This document shows positions 39,767-51,500 of a stretch of 64,000 nt of DNA, piece by piece. Under the pieces are notes generated by a model. The model ran no database searches, was not told the origin of the DNA, and saw nothing but the letters and a program-made list of their open reading frames with translations. Source of the stretch: Balanoglossus misakiensis (Eukaryota > Hemichordata); the NCBI GenBank assembly GCA_040954595.2, contig CM082586.2, positions 4,774,001 through 4,838,000 on the forward strand. The letters are read 5' to 3'. The position numbers and the translations under genes are program-made. Every line of letters begins with the position of its first letter. Position 1 is the first letter of the stretch.

Positions 39767-42700
39767 TACCCAAAGTCGAAAAATGGTCGATTTTTCGCGA
39801 TTTTCCTGAGCTATAACCCATGGTTTTTATCAAAAAATGACCAAATTTTCAAAATTCCCTAAGTCGAAAAATGGTCGATTTTTCGCGATTTTCCTGAGCT
39901 ATAACCCATGGTTTTTATCAAAAAATGACCAAATTTTGAAAATTCCCAAAGTCGAAAAATGGTCGATTTTTCGCGATTTTCCTGAGCTATAACCCATGTT
40001 TTTTATCAAAAAATGACCAAATTTTGAAAATTCCCAAAGTCGAAAAATGGTCGATTTTTCGCGATTTTCCTGAGCTATAACCCATGGTTTTTATCAAAAA
40101 ATGACCAAATTTTGAAAATTCCCAAAGTCGAAAAATGGTCGATTTTTCGCGATTTTCCTGAGCTATAACCCATGGTTTTGATCAAAAAATGACCAAATTT
40201 TGAAAATTCCCAAAGTCGAAAAATGGTCGATTTTTCGCGATTTTCCTGAGCTATAACCCATGTTTTTTCTCAAAAAATGACCAAATTTTGAAAATTCCCA
40301 AAGTCGAAAAATGGTCGATTTTTCGCGATTTTCCTGAGCTATAACCCATGGTTTTTATCAAAAAATGACCAAATTTTGAAAATTCCCAAAGTCGAAAAAT
40401 GGTCGATTTTTCGCGATTTTCCTGAGCTATAACCCATGGTTTTTATCAAAAAATGACCAAATTTTGAAAATTCCCAAAGTCGAAAAATGGTCGATTTTTC
40501 GCGATTTTCCTGAGCTATAACCCATGTTTTTTATCAAAAAATGACCAAATTTTGAAAATTCCCAAAGTCGAAAAATGGTCGATTTTTCGCGATTTTCCTT
40601 AGCTATAACCCATGGTTTTTATCAAAAAATGACCAAATTTTGAAAATTCCCAAAGTCGAAAAATGGTCGATTTTTCGCGATTTTCCTGAGCTATAACCCA
40701 TGGTTTTTATCAAAAAATGACCAAATTTTGAAAATTCCCAAAGTCGAAAAATGCCGATTTTTCGCGATTTTCCTGAGCTATAACCCATGGTTTTTATCAA
40801 AAAATGACCAAATTTTGAAAATTCCCAAAGTCGAAAAATGGTCGATTTTTCGCGATTTTCCTGAGCTATAACCCATGTTTTTTATCAAAAAATGACCAAA
40901 TTTTGAAAATTCCCAAAGTCGAAAAATGGTCGATTTTTCGCGATTTTCCTGAGCTATAACCCATGGTTTTTATCAAAAAATGACCAAATTTTCAAAATTC
41001 CCTAAGTCGAAAAATGGTCGATTTTTCGCGATTTTCCTGAGCTATAACCCATGGTTTTTATCAAAAAATGACCAAATTTTGAAAATTCCCAAAGTCGAAA
41101 AATGGTCGATTTTTCGCGATTTTCCTGAGCTATAACCCATGGTTTTTATCAAAAAATGACCAAATTTTGAAAATTCCCAAAGTCGAAAAATGGTCGATTT
41201 TTCGCGATTTTCCTGAGCTATAACCCATGGTTTTTATCAAAAAATGACCAAATTTTGAAAATTCCCAAAGTCGAAAAATGGTCGATTTTTCGCGATTTTC
41301 CTGAGCTATAACCCATGTTTTTTCTCAAAAAATGACCAAATTTTGAAAATTCCCAAAGTCGAAAAATGGTCGATTTTTCGCGATTTTCCTGAGCTATAAC
41401 CCATGTTTTTTATCAAAAAATGACCAAATTTTGAAAATTCCCAAAGTCGAAAAATGGTCGATTTTTCGCGATTTTCCTGAGCTATAACCCATGGTTTTTA
41501 TCAAAAAATGACCAAATTTTGAAAATTCCCAAAGTCGAAAAATGGTCGATTTTTCGCGATTTTCCTGAGCTATAACCCATGTTTTTTATCAAAAAATGAC
41601 CAAATTTTGCAAATTCCCAAAGTCGAAAAATGGTCGATTTTTCGCGATTTTCCTGAGCTATAACCCATGTTTTTTATCAAAAAATGACCAAATTTTGAAA
41701 ATTCCCAAAGTCGAAAAATGGTCGATTTTTCGCGATTTTCCTGAGCTATAACCCATGGTTTTTATCAAAAAATGACCAAATTTTGAAAATTCCCAAAGTC
41801 GAAAAATGGTCGATTTTTCGCGATTTTCCTGAGCTATAACCCATGGTTTTTATCAAAAAATGACCAAATTTTGAAAATTCCCAAAGTCGAAAAATGCCGA
41901 TTTTTCGCGATTTTCCTGAGCTATAACCCATGGTTTTTATCAAAAAATGACCAAATTTTGAAAATTCCCAAAGTCGAAAAATGGTCGATTTTTCGCGATT
42001 TTCCTGAGCTATAACCCATGTTTTTTATCAAAAAATGACCAAATTTTGAAAATTCCCAAAGTCGAAAAATGGTCGATTTTTCGCGATTTTCCTGAGCTAT
42101 AACCCATGGTTTTTATCAAAAAATGACCAAATTTTCAAAATTCCCTAAGTCGAAAAATGGTCGATTTTTCGCGATTTTCCTGAGCTATAACCCATGGTTT
42201 TTATCAAAAAATGACCAAATTTTGAAAATTCCCAAAGTCGAAAAATGGTCGATTTTTCGCGATTTTCCTGAGCTATAACCCATGGTTTTTATCAAAAAAT
42301 GACCAAATTTTGAAAATTCCCAAAGTCGAAAAATGGTCGATTTTTCGCGATTTTCCTGAGCTATAACCCATGGTTTTTATCAAAAAATGACCAAATTTTG
42401 AAAATTCCCAAAGTCGAAAAATGGTCGATTTTTCGCGATTTTCCTGAGCTATAACCCATGTTTTTTCTCAAAAAATGACCAAATTTTGAAAATTCCCAAA
42501 GTCGAAAAATGGTCGATTTTTCGCGATTTTCCTGAGCTATAACCCATGTTTTTTATCAAAAAATGACCAAATTTTGAAAATTCCCAAAGTCGAAAAATGG
42601 TCGATTTTTCGCGATTTTCCTGAGCTATAACCCATGGTTTTTATCAAAAAATGACCAAATTTTGAAAATTCCCAAAGTCGAAAAATGGTCGATTTTTCGC

Positions 42701-43150
42701 GATTTTCCTGAGCTATAACCCATGTTTTTTATCAAAAAATGACCAAATTTTGCAAATTCCCAAAGTCGAAAAATGGTCGATTTTTCGCGATTTTCCTGAG
42801 CTATAACCCATGGTTTTTATCAAAAAATGACCAAATTTTGAAAATTCCCAAAGTCGAAAAATGGTCGATTTTTCGCGATTTTCCTGAGCTATAACCCATG
42901 GTTTTTATCAAAAAATGACCAAATTTTGAAAATTCCCAAAGTCGAAAAATGGTCGATTTTTCGCGATTTTCCTGAGCTATAACCCATGGTTTTTATCAAA
43001 ATATGACCAAATTTTGAAAATACCCAAAGTCGAAAAATGGTCGATTTTTCGCGATTTTCCTGAGCTATAACCCATGGTTTTTATCAAAAAATGACCAAAT
43101 TTTCAAAATTCCCTAAGTCGAAAAATGGTCGATTTTTCGCGATTTTCCTG
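39767..43150 (-). repeat. 13-monomer (1,143-bp) higher-order repeat
   Basis: The CCCTAAG marker lies at 39,857, 41,000, 42,143 and 43,111, giving spacings of 1,143, 1,143 and 968. 1,143 is 13 x 88 minus 1, explained by the shared 1-bp deletion (ATGCCGAT) at 40,751 and 41,894. 968 is 11 x 88, a shortened copy without that deletion. A TACCCAAAG marker brackets the block at 39,767 and 43,021. Confidence 0.85.
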
Positions 43151-44099
43151 AGCTATAACCCATGGTTTTTATCAAAAAATGACCAAATTTTGAAAATTCC
43201 CAAAGTCGAAAAATGGTCGATTTTTCGCGATTTTCCTGAGCTATAACCCATGTTTTTTATCAAAAAATGACCAAATTTTGAAAATTCCCAAAGTCGAAAA
43301 ATGGTCGATTTTTCGCGATTTTCCTGAGCTATAACCCATGGTTTTTATCAAAAAATGACCAAATTTTGAAAATTCCCAAAGTCGAAAAATGGTCGATTTT
43401 TCGCGATTTTCCTGAGCTATAACCCATGGTTTTTATCAAAAAATGACCAAATTTTGAAAATTCCCAAAGTCGAAAAATGGTCGATTTTTCGCGATTTTCC
43501 TGAGCTATAACCCATGGTTTTTATCAAAAAATGACCAAATTTTGAAAATTCTCAAAGTCGAAAAATGGTCGATTTTTCGCGATTTTCCTGAGCTATAACC
43601 CATGGTTTTTATCAAAAAATGACCAAATTTTCAAAATTCCCAAAGTCGAAAAATGGTCGATTTTTCGCGATTTTCCTGAGCTATAACCCATGGTTTTTAT
43701 CAAAAAATGACCAAATTTTCAAAATTCCCAAAGTCGAAAAATGGTCGATTTTTCGCGATTTTCCTGAGCTATAACCCATGGTTTTTATCAAAAAATGACC
43801 AAATTTTGAAAATTCCCAAAGTCGAAAAATGGTCGATTTTTCGCGATTTTCCTGAGCTATAACCCATGGTTTTTATCAAAAAATGACCAGATTTTGAAAA
43901 TTCCCAAAGTCGAAAAATGGTCGATTTTTCGCGATTTTCCTGAGCTATAACCCATGGTTTTTATGAAAAAATGACCAAATTTTGAAAATTTCCAAAGTCG
44001 AAAAATGGTCAATTTTTCGGGATTTTCCTGAGCTATAACCCATGGTTTTTATGAAAAAATTACCAAATTTTGAAAATTCCCAAAGTCGAAAAATGGTCG

Positions 44100-44106
44100 A
44101 TTTGGT
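44100..44106. other. Head-to-head inversion junction of the satellite
   Basis: The left-arm monomer breaks off after GGTCGATTT and continues as TTTGGTCATTTTTTGATAA, the opposite orientation at a different monomer position. TTT is shared by both sides. The first inverted monomer reads GATAAGGAACC where GATAAAAACC is usual. Either a microhomology-type rearrangement or a misassembly could give this. Confidence 0.9.
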
Positions 44107-47100
44107 CATTTTTTGATAAGGAACCATGGGTTATAGCTCAGGAAAATCGCGAAAAATCGACCATTTTTCGACTTTGGGAATTTTCAAAATTTGGTCATTT
44201 TTTGATAAAAACCATGGGTTATAGCTCAGGAAAATCGCGAAAAATCGACCATTTTTCGACTTTGGGAATTTTCAAAATTTGGTCATTTTTGATAAAAACC
44301 ATGGGTTATAGCTCAGGAAAATCCCGAAAAATCGACCATTTTTCGACTTTGGGAATTTTCAAAATTTGGTCATTTTTTGATAAAAACCATGGGTTATAGC
44401 TCAGGAAAATCCCCGAAAAATGACCACTTTTTCGACTTTGGGAATTTTCAAAATTTGGTCATTTTTTCATAAAAACCATGGGTTATTGCTCAGGAAAATC
44501 GCGAAAAATCGACCATTTTCGACTTTGGGAATTTTCAAAATTTGGTCATTTTTTGATAAAAACCATGGGTTATAGCTCAGGAAAATCGCGAAAAATCGAC
44601 CATTTTTCGACTTTGGAATTTTCAAAATTTGGTCATTTTTTGATAAAAACATGGGTTATAGCTCAGGAAAATCGCGAAAAATGGACCATTTTTCGACTTT
44701 GGGAATTTTCAAAATTTGGTCATTTTTTGATAAAAACCATGGGTTATAGCTCAGGAAAATCGCGAAAAATCGACCATTTTTCGACTTTGGGAATTTTCAA
44801 AATTTGGTCATTTTTTGATAAAAACCATGGGTTATAGCTCAGGAAAATCGCGAAAAATCGACCATTTTTCGACTTTGGGAATTTTCAAAATTTGGTCATT
44901 TTTTTGATAAAAACCATGGGTTATAGCTCAGGAAAATCGCGAAAATCGACCATTTTCGACTTTGGGAATTTCAAATTTGGTCATTTTTTGATAAAAACCA
45001 TGGGTTATAGCTCAGGAAAATCGCGAAAAATCGACCATTTTTCGACTTTGGGAATTTTCAAAATTTGGTCATTTTTTGATAAAAACCATGGGTTATAGCT
45101 CAGGAAAATCGCGAAAAATCGACCATTTTTCGACTTTTGGGAATTTTCAAAATTTGGTCATTTTTTTGATAAAAACCATGGGTTATAGCTCAGGAAAATC
45201 GCGAAAAATCGACCATTTTTCGACTTTGGAATTTTCAAAATTTGGTCATTTTTTGATAAAAACCATGGGTTAAAGCTCAGGAAAATCGCGAAAAATCGAC
45301 CATTTTCGACTTTGGGAATTTTCAAAATTTTGTCATTTTTTGATAAAAACCATGGGTTATAGCTCAGGAAAATCGCGAAAATCGACCATTTTTCGACTTT
45401 GGGAATTTTCAAAATTTGGTCATTTTTTGATAAAAAACATGGGTTATAGCTCAGGAAAATCGCGAAAAATCGACCATTTTTCGACTTTGGGAATTTTCAA
45501 AATTTGGTCATTTTTTGATAAAAACCATGGGTTATAGCTCAGGAAAATCGCGAAAAATCGACCATTTTTCGACTTTGGGAATTTCAAAATTTGGGTCATT
45601 TTTTGATAAAAACCATGGGTTATAGCTCAGGAAAATCGCGAAAATCGACCATTTTTCGACTTTGGGAATTTTCAAAATTTGGTCATTTTTTGATAAAAAC
45701 CATGGGTTATAGCTCAGGAAAATCGCGAAAAATCGACCATTTTTCTACTTTGGGAATTTTCAAAATTTGGCAATTTTTTGATAAAAACCATGGGTTATAG
45801 CTCAGGAAAAACGCGAAAAATCGACCATTTTTCTACTTTGGGAATTTTCAAAATTTGGCAATTTTTTGATAAAAACCATGGGTTATAGCTCAGGAAAACG
45901 CGAAAAATCGACCATTTTTCTACTTTGGGAATTTTCAAAATTTGGTCATTTTTTGACAAAAACCATGGGTTATAGCTCAGGAAAATCGCGAAAAATCGAC
46001 CATTTTTCTACTTTGGGAATTTTCAAAATTGGTCATTTTTTGACAAAAACCATGGGTTATAGCTCAGAAAATCGCGAAAATCGACCATTTTTCGACTTTG
46101 GGAATTTTCAAAATTTGGTCATTTTTTGATAAAAACCATGGGTTATAGCTCAGGAAAATCGCGAAAAATCGACCATTTTTCGACTTTGGGAATTTTCAAA
46201 ATTTGGTCATTTTTTGATAAAAACCATGGTTATAGCTCAGGAAAATCGCGAAAAATCGACCATTTTCGACTTTGGGAATTTTCAAAATTTGGTCATTTTT
46301 TGATAAAAACCATGGGTTATAGCTCAGGAAAATCGCGAAAAATCGACCATTTTTCGGACTTTGGGAATTTTCAAAATTTGGTCATTTTTTGATAAAAACC
46401 ATGGGTTATAGCTCAGGAAAATCGCGAAAAATCGACCATTTTTCGACTTTGGGAATTTTCAAAATTTGGTCATTTTTGATAAAAACCATGGGTTATAGCT
46501 CAGGAAAATCGCGAAAAATCGACCATTTTTCGACTTTGGGAATTTTCAAAATTTTGGTCATTTTTTGATAAAAACCATGGGTTATAGCTCAGGAAAATCG
46601 CGAAAAATCGACCATTTTTCGACTTTGGGATTTTCAAAATTTGGTCATTTTTTGATAAAAAACCATGGGTTATAGCTCAGGAAAATCGCGAAAAATCGAC
46701 CATTTTCGACTTTGGGAATTTCAAAAATTTGGTCATTTTTTGATAAAAACCATGGGTTATAGCTCAGGAAATCGCGAAAAATCGACCATTTTTCGACTTT
46801 GGGAATTTTCAAAATTTGGTCATTTTTTGATAAAAACCATGGGTTATAGCTCAGAAAATCGCGAAAAATCGACCATTTTTCGACTTTGGGAATTTTCAAA
46901 TTTGGTCATTTTTTGATAAAAACCATGGGTTATAGCTCAGGAAAATCGCGAAAAATCGACCATTTTTCGACTTTGGGAATTTTCAAATTTGGTCATTTTT
47001 TGATAAAAACCATGGGTTATAGCTCAGGAAAATCGCGAAAAATCGACCATTTTTCGACTTTGGGAATTTTCAAAATTTGGTCATTTTTTGATAAAAACCA

Positions 47101-48408
47101 TGGGTTATAGCTCAGGAAAATCGCGAAAAATCGACCATTTTTCGACTTTGGGAATTTTGAAAATTTGGTCATTTTTGATAAAAACCATGGGTTATAGCTC
47201 AGGGAAAATCGCGAAAAATCGACCATTTTTCGACTTTGGGAATTTTGAAAATTTGGTCATTTTTTGATAAAAACCATGGGTTATAGCTCAGGAAAATCGC
47301 GAAAAATCGACCATTTTTCGACTTTGGGAATTTTCAAAATTTGGTCATTTTTTGATAAAAACCATGGGTTATAGCTCAGAAAAATCGCGAAAAATCGACC
47401 ATTTTTCGACTTTGGTAATTTTCAAAATTTGGTCATTTTTTGATAAAAACCATGGGTTATAGCTCAGGAAAATCGCGAAAAATCGACCATTTTTCGACTT
47501 TGGTAATTTTCAAAATTTGGTCATTTTTTGATAAAAACCATGGGTTATAGCTCAGGAAAATCGCGAAAAATCGACCATTTTCGACTTTGGGAATTTTCAA
47601 AATTTGGTCATTTTTTGATAAAAACCATGGGTTATAGCTCAGGAAAATCGCGAAAAATCGACCATTTTTCGACTTTGGGAATTTTCAAAATTTGGTCATT
47701 TTTTCATAAAAACCATGGGTTATAGCTCAGGAAAATCGCAAAAATCGACCATTTTTCTACATTGGGAATTTTCAAAATTTGGTCATTTTTTGATAAAAAC
47801 CATGGGTTATAGCTCAGAAAAACGCAAAAAATCGACCATTTTTCTACTTTAGGAATTTTCAAAATTTTGTCATTTTTTGATAAAAACCATGGGTTATAGC
47901 TCAGGAAAATCGCGAAAATCGACCATTTTTCTACTTTGGGAGTTTTCAAAATTTGGTCATTTTTTGACAAAAACCATGGGTTATAGCTCAGGAAAATCGC
48001 GAAAAATCGACCATTTTTCGACTTTGGGAATTTTCAAAATTTGGTTCATTTTTTGATAAAAACCATGGGTTATAGCTCAGGAAAATCGCGAAAATCGACC
48101 ATTTTTCGACTTTGGGAATTTTCAAAATTTGGTCATTTTTTGATAAAAACCATGGGTTATAGCTCAGGAAAATCGCGAAAATCGACCATTTTTCGACTTT
48201 GGAATTTTCAAAATTTGGTCATTTTTGATAAAAACCATGGGTTATAGCTCAGGAAAATCGCAAAAAATCGACCATTTTTCTACTTTGGGAATTTTCAAAA
48301 TTTGGTCATTTTTTGATAAAAACCCATGGGTTATAGCTCAGGAAAATCGCAAAAAATCGACCATTTTTCTACTTTGGGGAATTTTCAAAATTTGGTCATT
48401 TTTTGATA
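44104..48408 (+). repeat. 88-bp satellite, inverted, indel-rich segment (~49 monomers)
   Basis: Same monomer in plus orientation, but a large share of units carry a 1-base gain or loss, often in homopolymers (AAAA to AAA, GGG to GG, TTTTTT to TTTTT). The neighbouring arrays have almost none. It ends at the N gap. This pattern suggests unpolished long-read consensus, not biology. Confidence 0.9.
45742..46060 (+). repeat. Variant cluster, inverted match of 38,770-39,078
   Basis: The ordered markers CTACTTT, GGCAATTTT, AACGCG, CTACTTT, GGCAATTTT, ACGCG, CTACTTT, TTTGACAAA, CTACTTT and TTTGACAAA match, in reverse complement and order, the left-arm markers between 39,078 and 38,770. The only difference is one CGACTTT in place of CTACTTT. 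Such order is unlikely by chance and shows a recent common source. Confidence 0.75.
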
Positions 48409-48508
48409 NNNNNNNNNNNNNNNNNNNNNNNNNNNNNNNNNNNNNNNNNNNNNNNNNNNNNNNNNNNNNNNNNNNNNNNNNNNNNNNNNNNNNNNNNNNN
48501 NNNNNNNN
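48409..48508. other. Assembly gap, exactly 100 N
   Basis: One hundred Ns inside the satellite. A round 100 is the usual placeholder for a scaffold gap of unknown size, so the true array length is unknown. Confidence 0.98.
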
Positions 48509-51500
48509 CATTTTTCGACTTTGGGAATTTTCAAAATTTGGTCATTTTTTGATAAAAACCATGGGTTATAGCTCAGGAAAATCGCGAAAAATCGACCATT
48601 TTTCGACTTTGGGAATTTTCAAAATTTGGTCATTTTTTGATAAAAACCATGGGTTATAGCTCAGGAAAATCGCGAAAAATCGACCATTTTTCGACTTTGG
48701 GAATTTTCAAAATTTGGTCATTTTTTGATAAAAACCATGGGTTATAGCTCAGGAAAATCGCGAAAAATCGACCATTTTTCGACTTTGGGAATTTTCAAAA
48801 TTTGGTCATTTTTTGATAAAAACCATGGGTTATAGCTCAGGAAAATCGCGAAAAATCGACCATTTTTCGACTTTGGGAATTTTCAAAATTTGGTCATTTT
48901 TTGATAAAAACCATGGGTTATAGCTCAGGAAAATCGCGAAAAATCGACCATTTTTCGACTTTGGGAATTTTCAAAATTTGGTCATTTTTTGATAAAAACC
49001 ATGGGTTATAGCTCAGGAAAATCGCGAAAAATCGACCATTTTTCGACTTTGGGAATTTTCAAAATTTGGTCATTTTTTGATAAAAACCATGGGTTATAGC
49101 TCAGGAAAATCGCGAAAAATCGACCATTTTTCGACTTTGGGAATTTTCAAAATTTGGTCATTTTTTGATAAAAACCATGGGTTATAGCTCAGGAAAATCG
49201 CGAAAAATCGACCATTTTTCGACTTTGGGAATTTTCAAAATTTGGTCATTTTTTGATAAAAACCATGGGTTATAGCTCAGGAAAATCGCGAAAAATCGAC
49301 CATTTTTCGACTTTGGGAATTTTCAAAATTTGGTCATTTTTTGATAAAAACCATGGGTTATAGCTCAGGAAAATCGCGAAAAATCGACCATTTTTCGACT
49401 TTGGGAATTTTCAAAATTTGGTCATTTTTTGATAAAAACCATGGGTTATAGCTCAGGAAAATCGCGAAAAATCGACCATTTTTCGACTTTGGGAATTTTC
49501 AAAATTTGGTCATATTTTGATAAAAACCATGGGTTATAGCTCAGGAAAATCGCGAAAAATCGACCATTTTTCGACTTTGGGAATTTTCAAAATTTGGTCA
49601 TATTTTGATAAAAACCATGGGTTATAGCTCAGGAAAATCGCGAAAAATCGACCATTTTTCGACTTTGGGAATTTTCAAAGTTTGGTCATTTTTTGATAAA
49701 AACCATGGGTTATAGCTCAGGAAAATCGCGAAAAATCGACCATTTTTCGACTTTGGGAATTTTCAAAGTTTGGTCATTTTTTGATAAAAACCATGGGTTA
49801 TAGCTCAGGAAAATCGCGAAAAATCGACCATTTTTCGACTTTGGGAATTTTCAAAATTTGGTCATTTTTTGATAAAAACCATGGGTTATAGCTCAGGAAA
49901 ATCGCGAAAAATCGACCATTTTTCGACTTTGGGAATTTTCAAAATTTGGTCATTTTTTGATAAAAACCATGGGTTATAGCTCAGGAAAATCGCGAAAAAT
50001 CGACCATTTTTCGACTTTGGGAATTTTCAAAATTTGGTCATTTTTTGATAAAAACCATGGGTTATAGCTCAGGAAAATCGCGAAAAATCGACCATTTTTC
50101 GAATTTGGGAATTTTCAAAATTTGGTCATTTTTTGATAAAAACCATGGGTTATAGCTCAGGAAAATCGCGAAAAATCGACCATTTTTCGACTTTGGGAAT
50201 TTTCAAAATTTGGTCATTTTTTGATAAAAACCATGGGTTATAGCTCAGGAAAATCGCGAAAAATCGACCATTTTTCGACTTTGGGAATTTTCAAAATTTG
50301 GTCATTTTTTGATAAAAACCATGGGTTATAGCTCAGGAAAATCGCGAAAAATCGACCATTTTTCGACTTTGGGAATTTTCAAAATTTGGTCATTTTTTGA
50401 TAAAAACCATGGGTTATAGCTCAGGAAAATCGCGAAAAATCGACCATTTTTCGACTTTGGGAATTTTCAAAATTTGGTCATTTTTTGATAAAAACCATGG
50501 GTTATAGCTCAGGAAAATCGCGAAAAATCGACCATTTTTCGACTTTGGGAATTTTCAAAATTTGGTCATTTTTTGATAAAAACCATGGGTTATAGCTCAG
50601 GAAAATCGCGAAAAATCGACCATTTTTCGACTTTGGGAATTTTCAAAATTTGGTCATTTTTTGATAAAAACCATGGGTTATAGCTCAGGAAAATCGCGAA
50701 AAATCGACCATTTTTCGACTTTGGGAATTTTCAAAATTTGGTCATATTTTGATAAAAACCATGGGTTATAGCTCAGGAAAATCGCGAAAAATCGACCATT
50801 TTTCGACTTTGGGAATTTTAAAAATTTGGTCATTTTTTGATAAAAACCATGGGTTATAGCTCAGGAAAATCGCGAAAAATCGACCATTTTTCGACTTTGG
50901 GAATTTTCAAAGTTTGGTCATTTTTTGATAAAAACCATGGGTTATAGCTCAGGAAAATCGCGAAAAATCGACCATTTTTCGACTTTGGGAATTTTCAAAA
51001 TTTGGTCATTTTTTGATAAAAACCATGGGTTATAGCTCAGGAAAATCGCGAAAAATCGACCATTTTTCGACTTTGGGAATTTTGAAAATTTGGTCATTTT
51101 TTGATAAAAACCATGGGTTATAGCTCAGGAAAATCCCGAAAAATCGACCATTTTTCGACTTTGGGAATTTTCAAAATTTGGTCATTTTTTCATAAAAACC
51201 ATGGGTTATAGCTCAGGAAAATCGCGAAAAATCGACCATTTTTCGACTTTGGGAATTTTCAAAATTTGGTCATTTTTTCATAAAAACCATGGGTTATAGC
51301 TCAGGAAAATCCCGAAAAATCGACTATTTTTCGACTTTGGGAATTTTCAAAATTTGGTCATTTTTTCATAAAAACCATGGGTTATAGCTCAGTAAAATCC
51401 CGAAAAATCGACCATTTTTCGACTTTGGGAATTTTCAAAATTTGGTCATTTTTTAACAAAAACCATGGGTTATAGCTCAGGAAAATCCCGAAAAATCGAC

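Larger units (their letters stand above)
31005..44103 (-). repeat. 88-bp satellite array, left arm (~149 monomers)
   Basis: Tandem array of an 88-bp monomer. Read on the plus strand it starts CCATGGTTTTTATC and contains GGTCGATTTTTCGCGATTTT and TGAGCTATAAC. I assign the minus strand so that the right arm reads plus. From about 31,110 to 40,750 every monomer keeps the 88-bp register. The only later length changes I saw are two identical 1-bp deletions at 40,751 and 41,894. Marker substitutions recur at multiples of 88, showing higher-order repeats of 4, 13 and 28-29 monomers. ORFs over it are repetitive by-products: 88 is not a multiple of three and each monomer brings stops. Confidence 0.97.

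Noticed and set aside
40603-48659. Repetitive peptides such as GYSSGKSRKIDHFSTLG in many ORFs
   Set aside because: They are translations of the 88-bp satellite. The unit is not a multiple of three and stops recur, and the ORFs cluster where indels shift frame.
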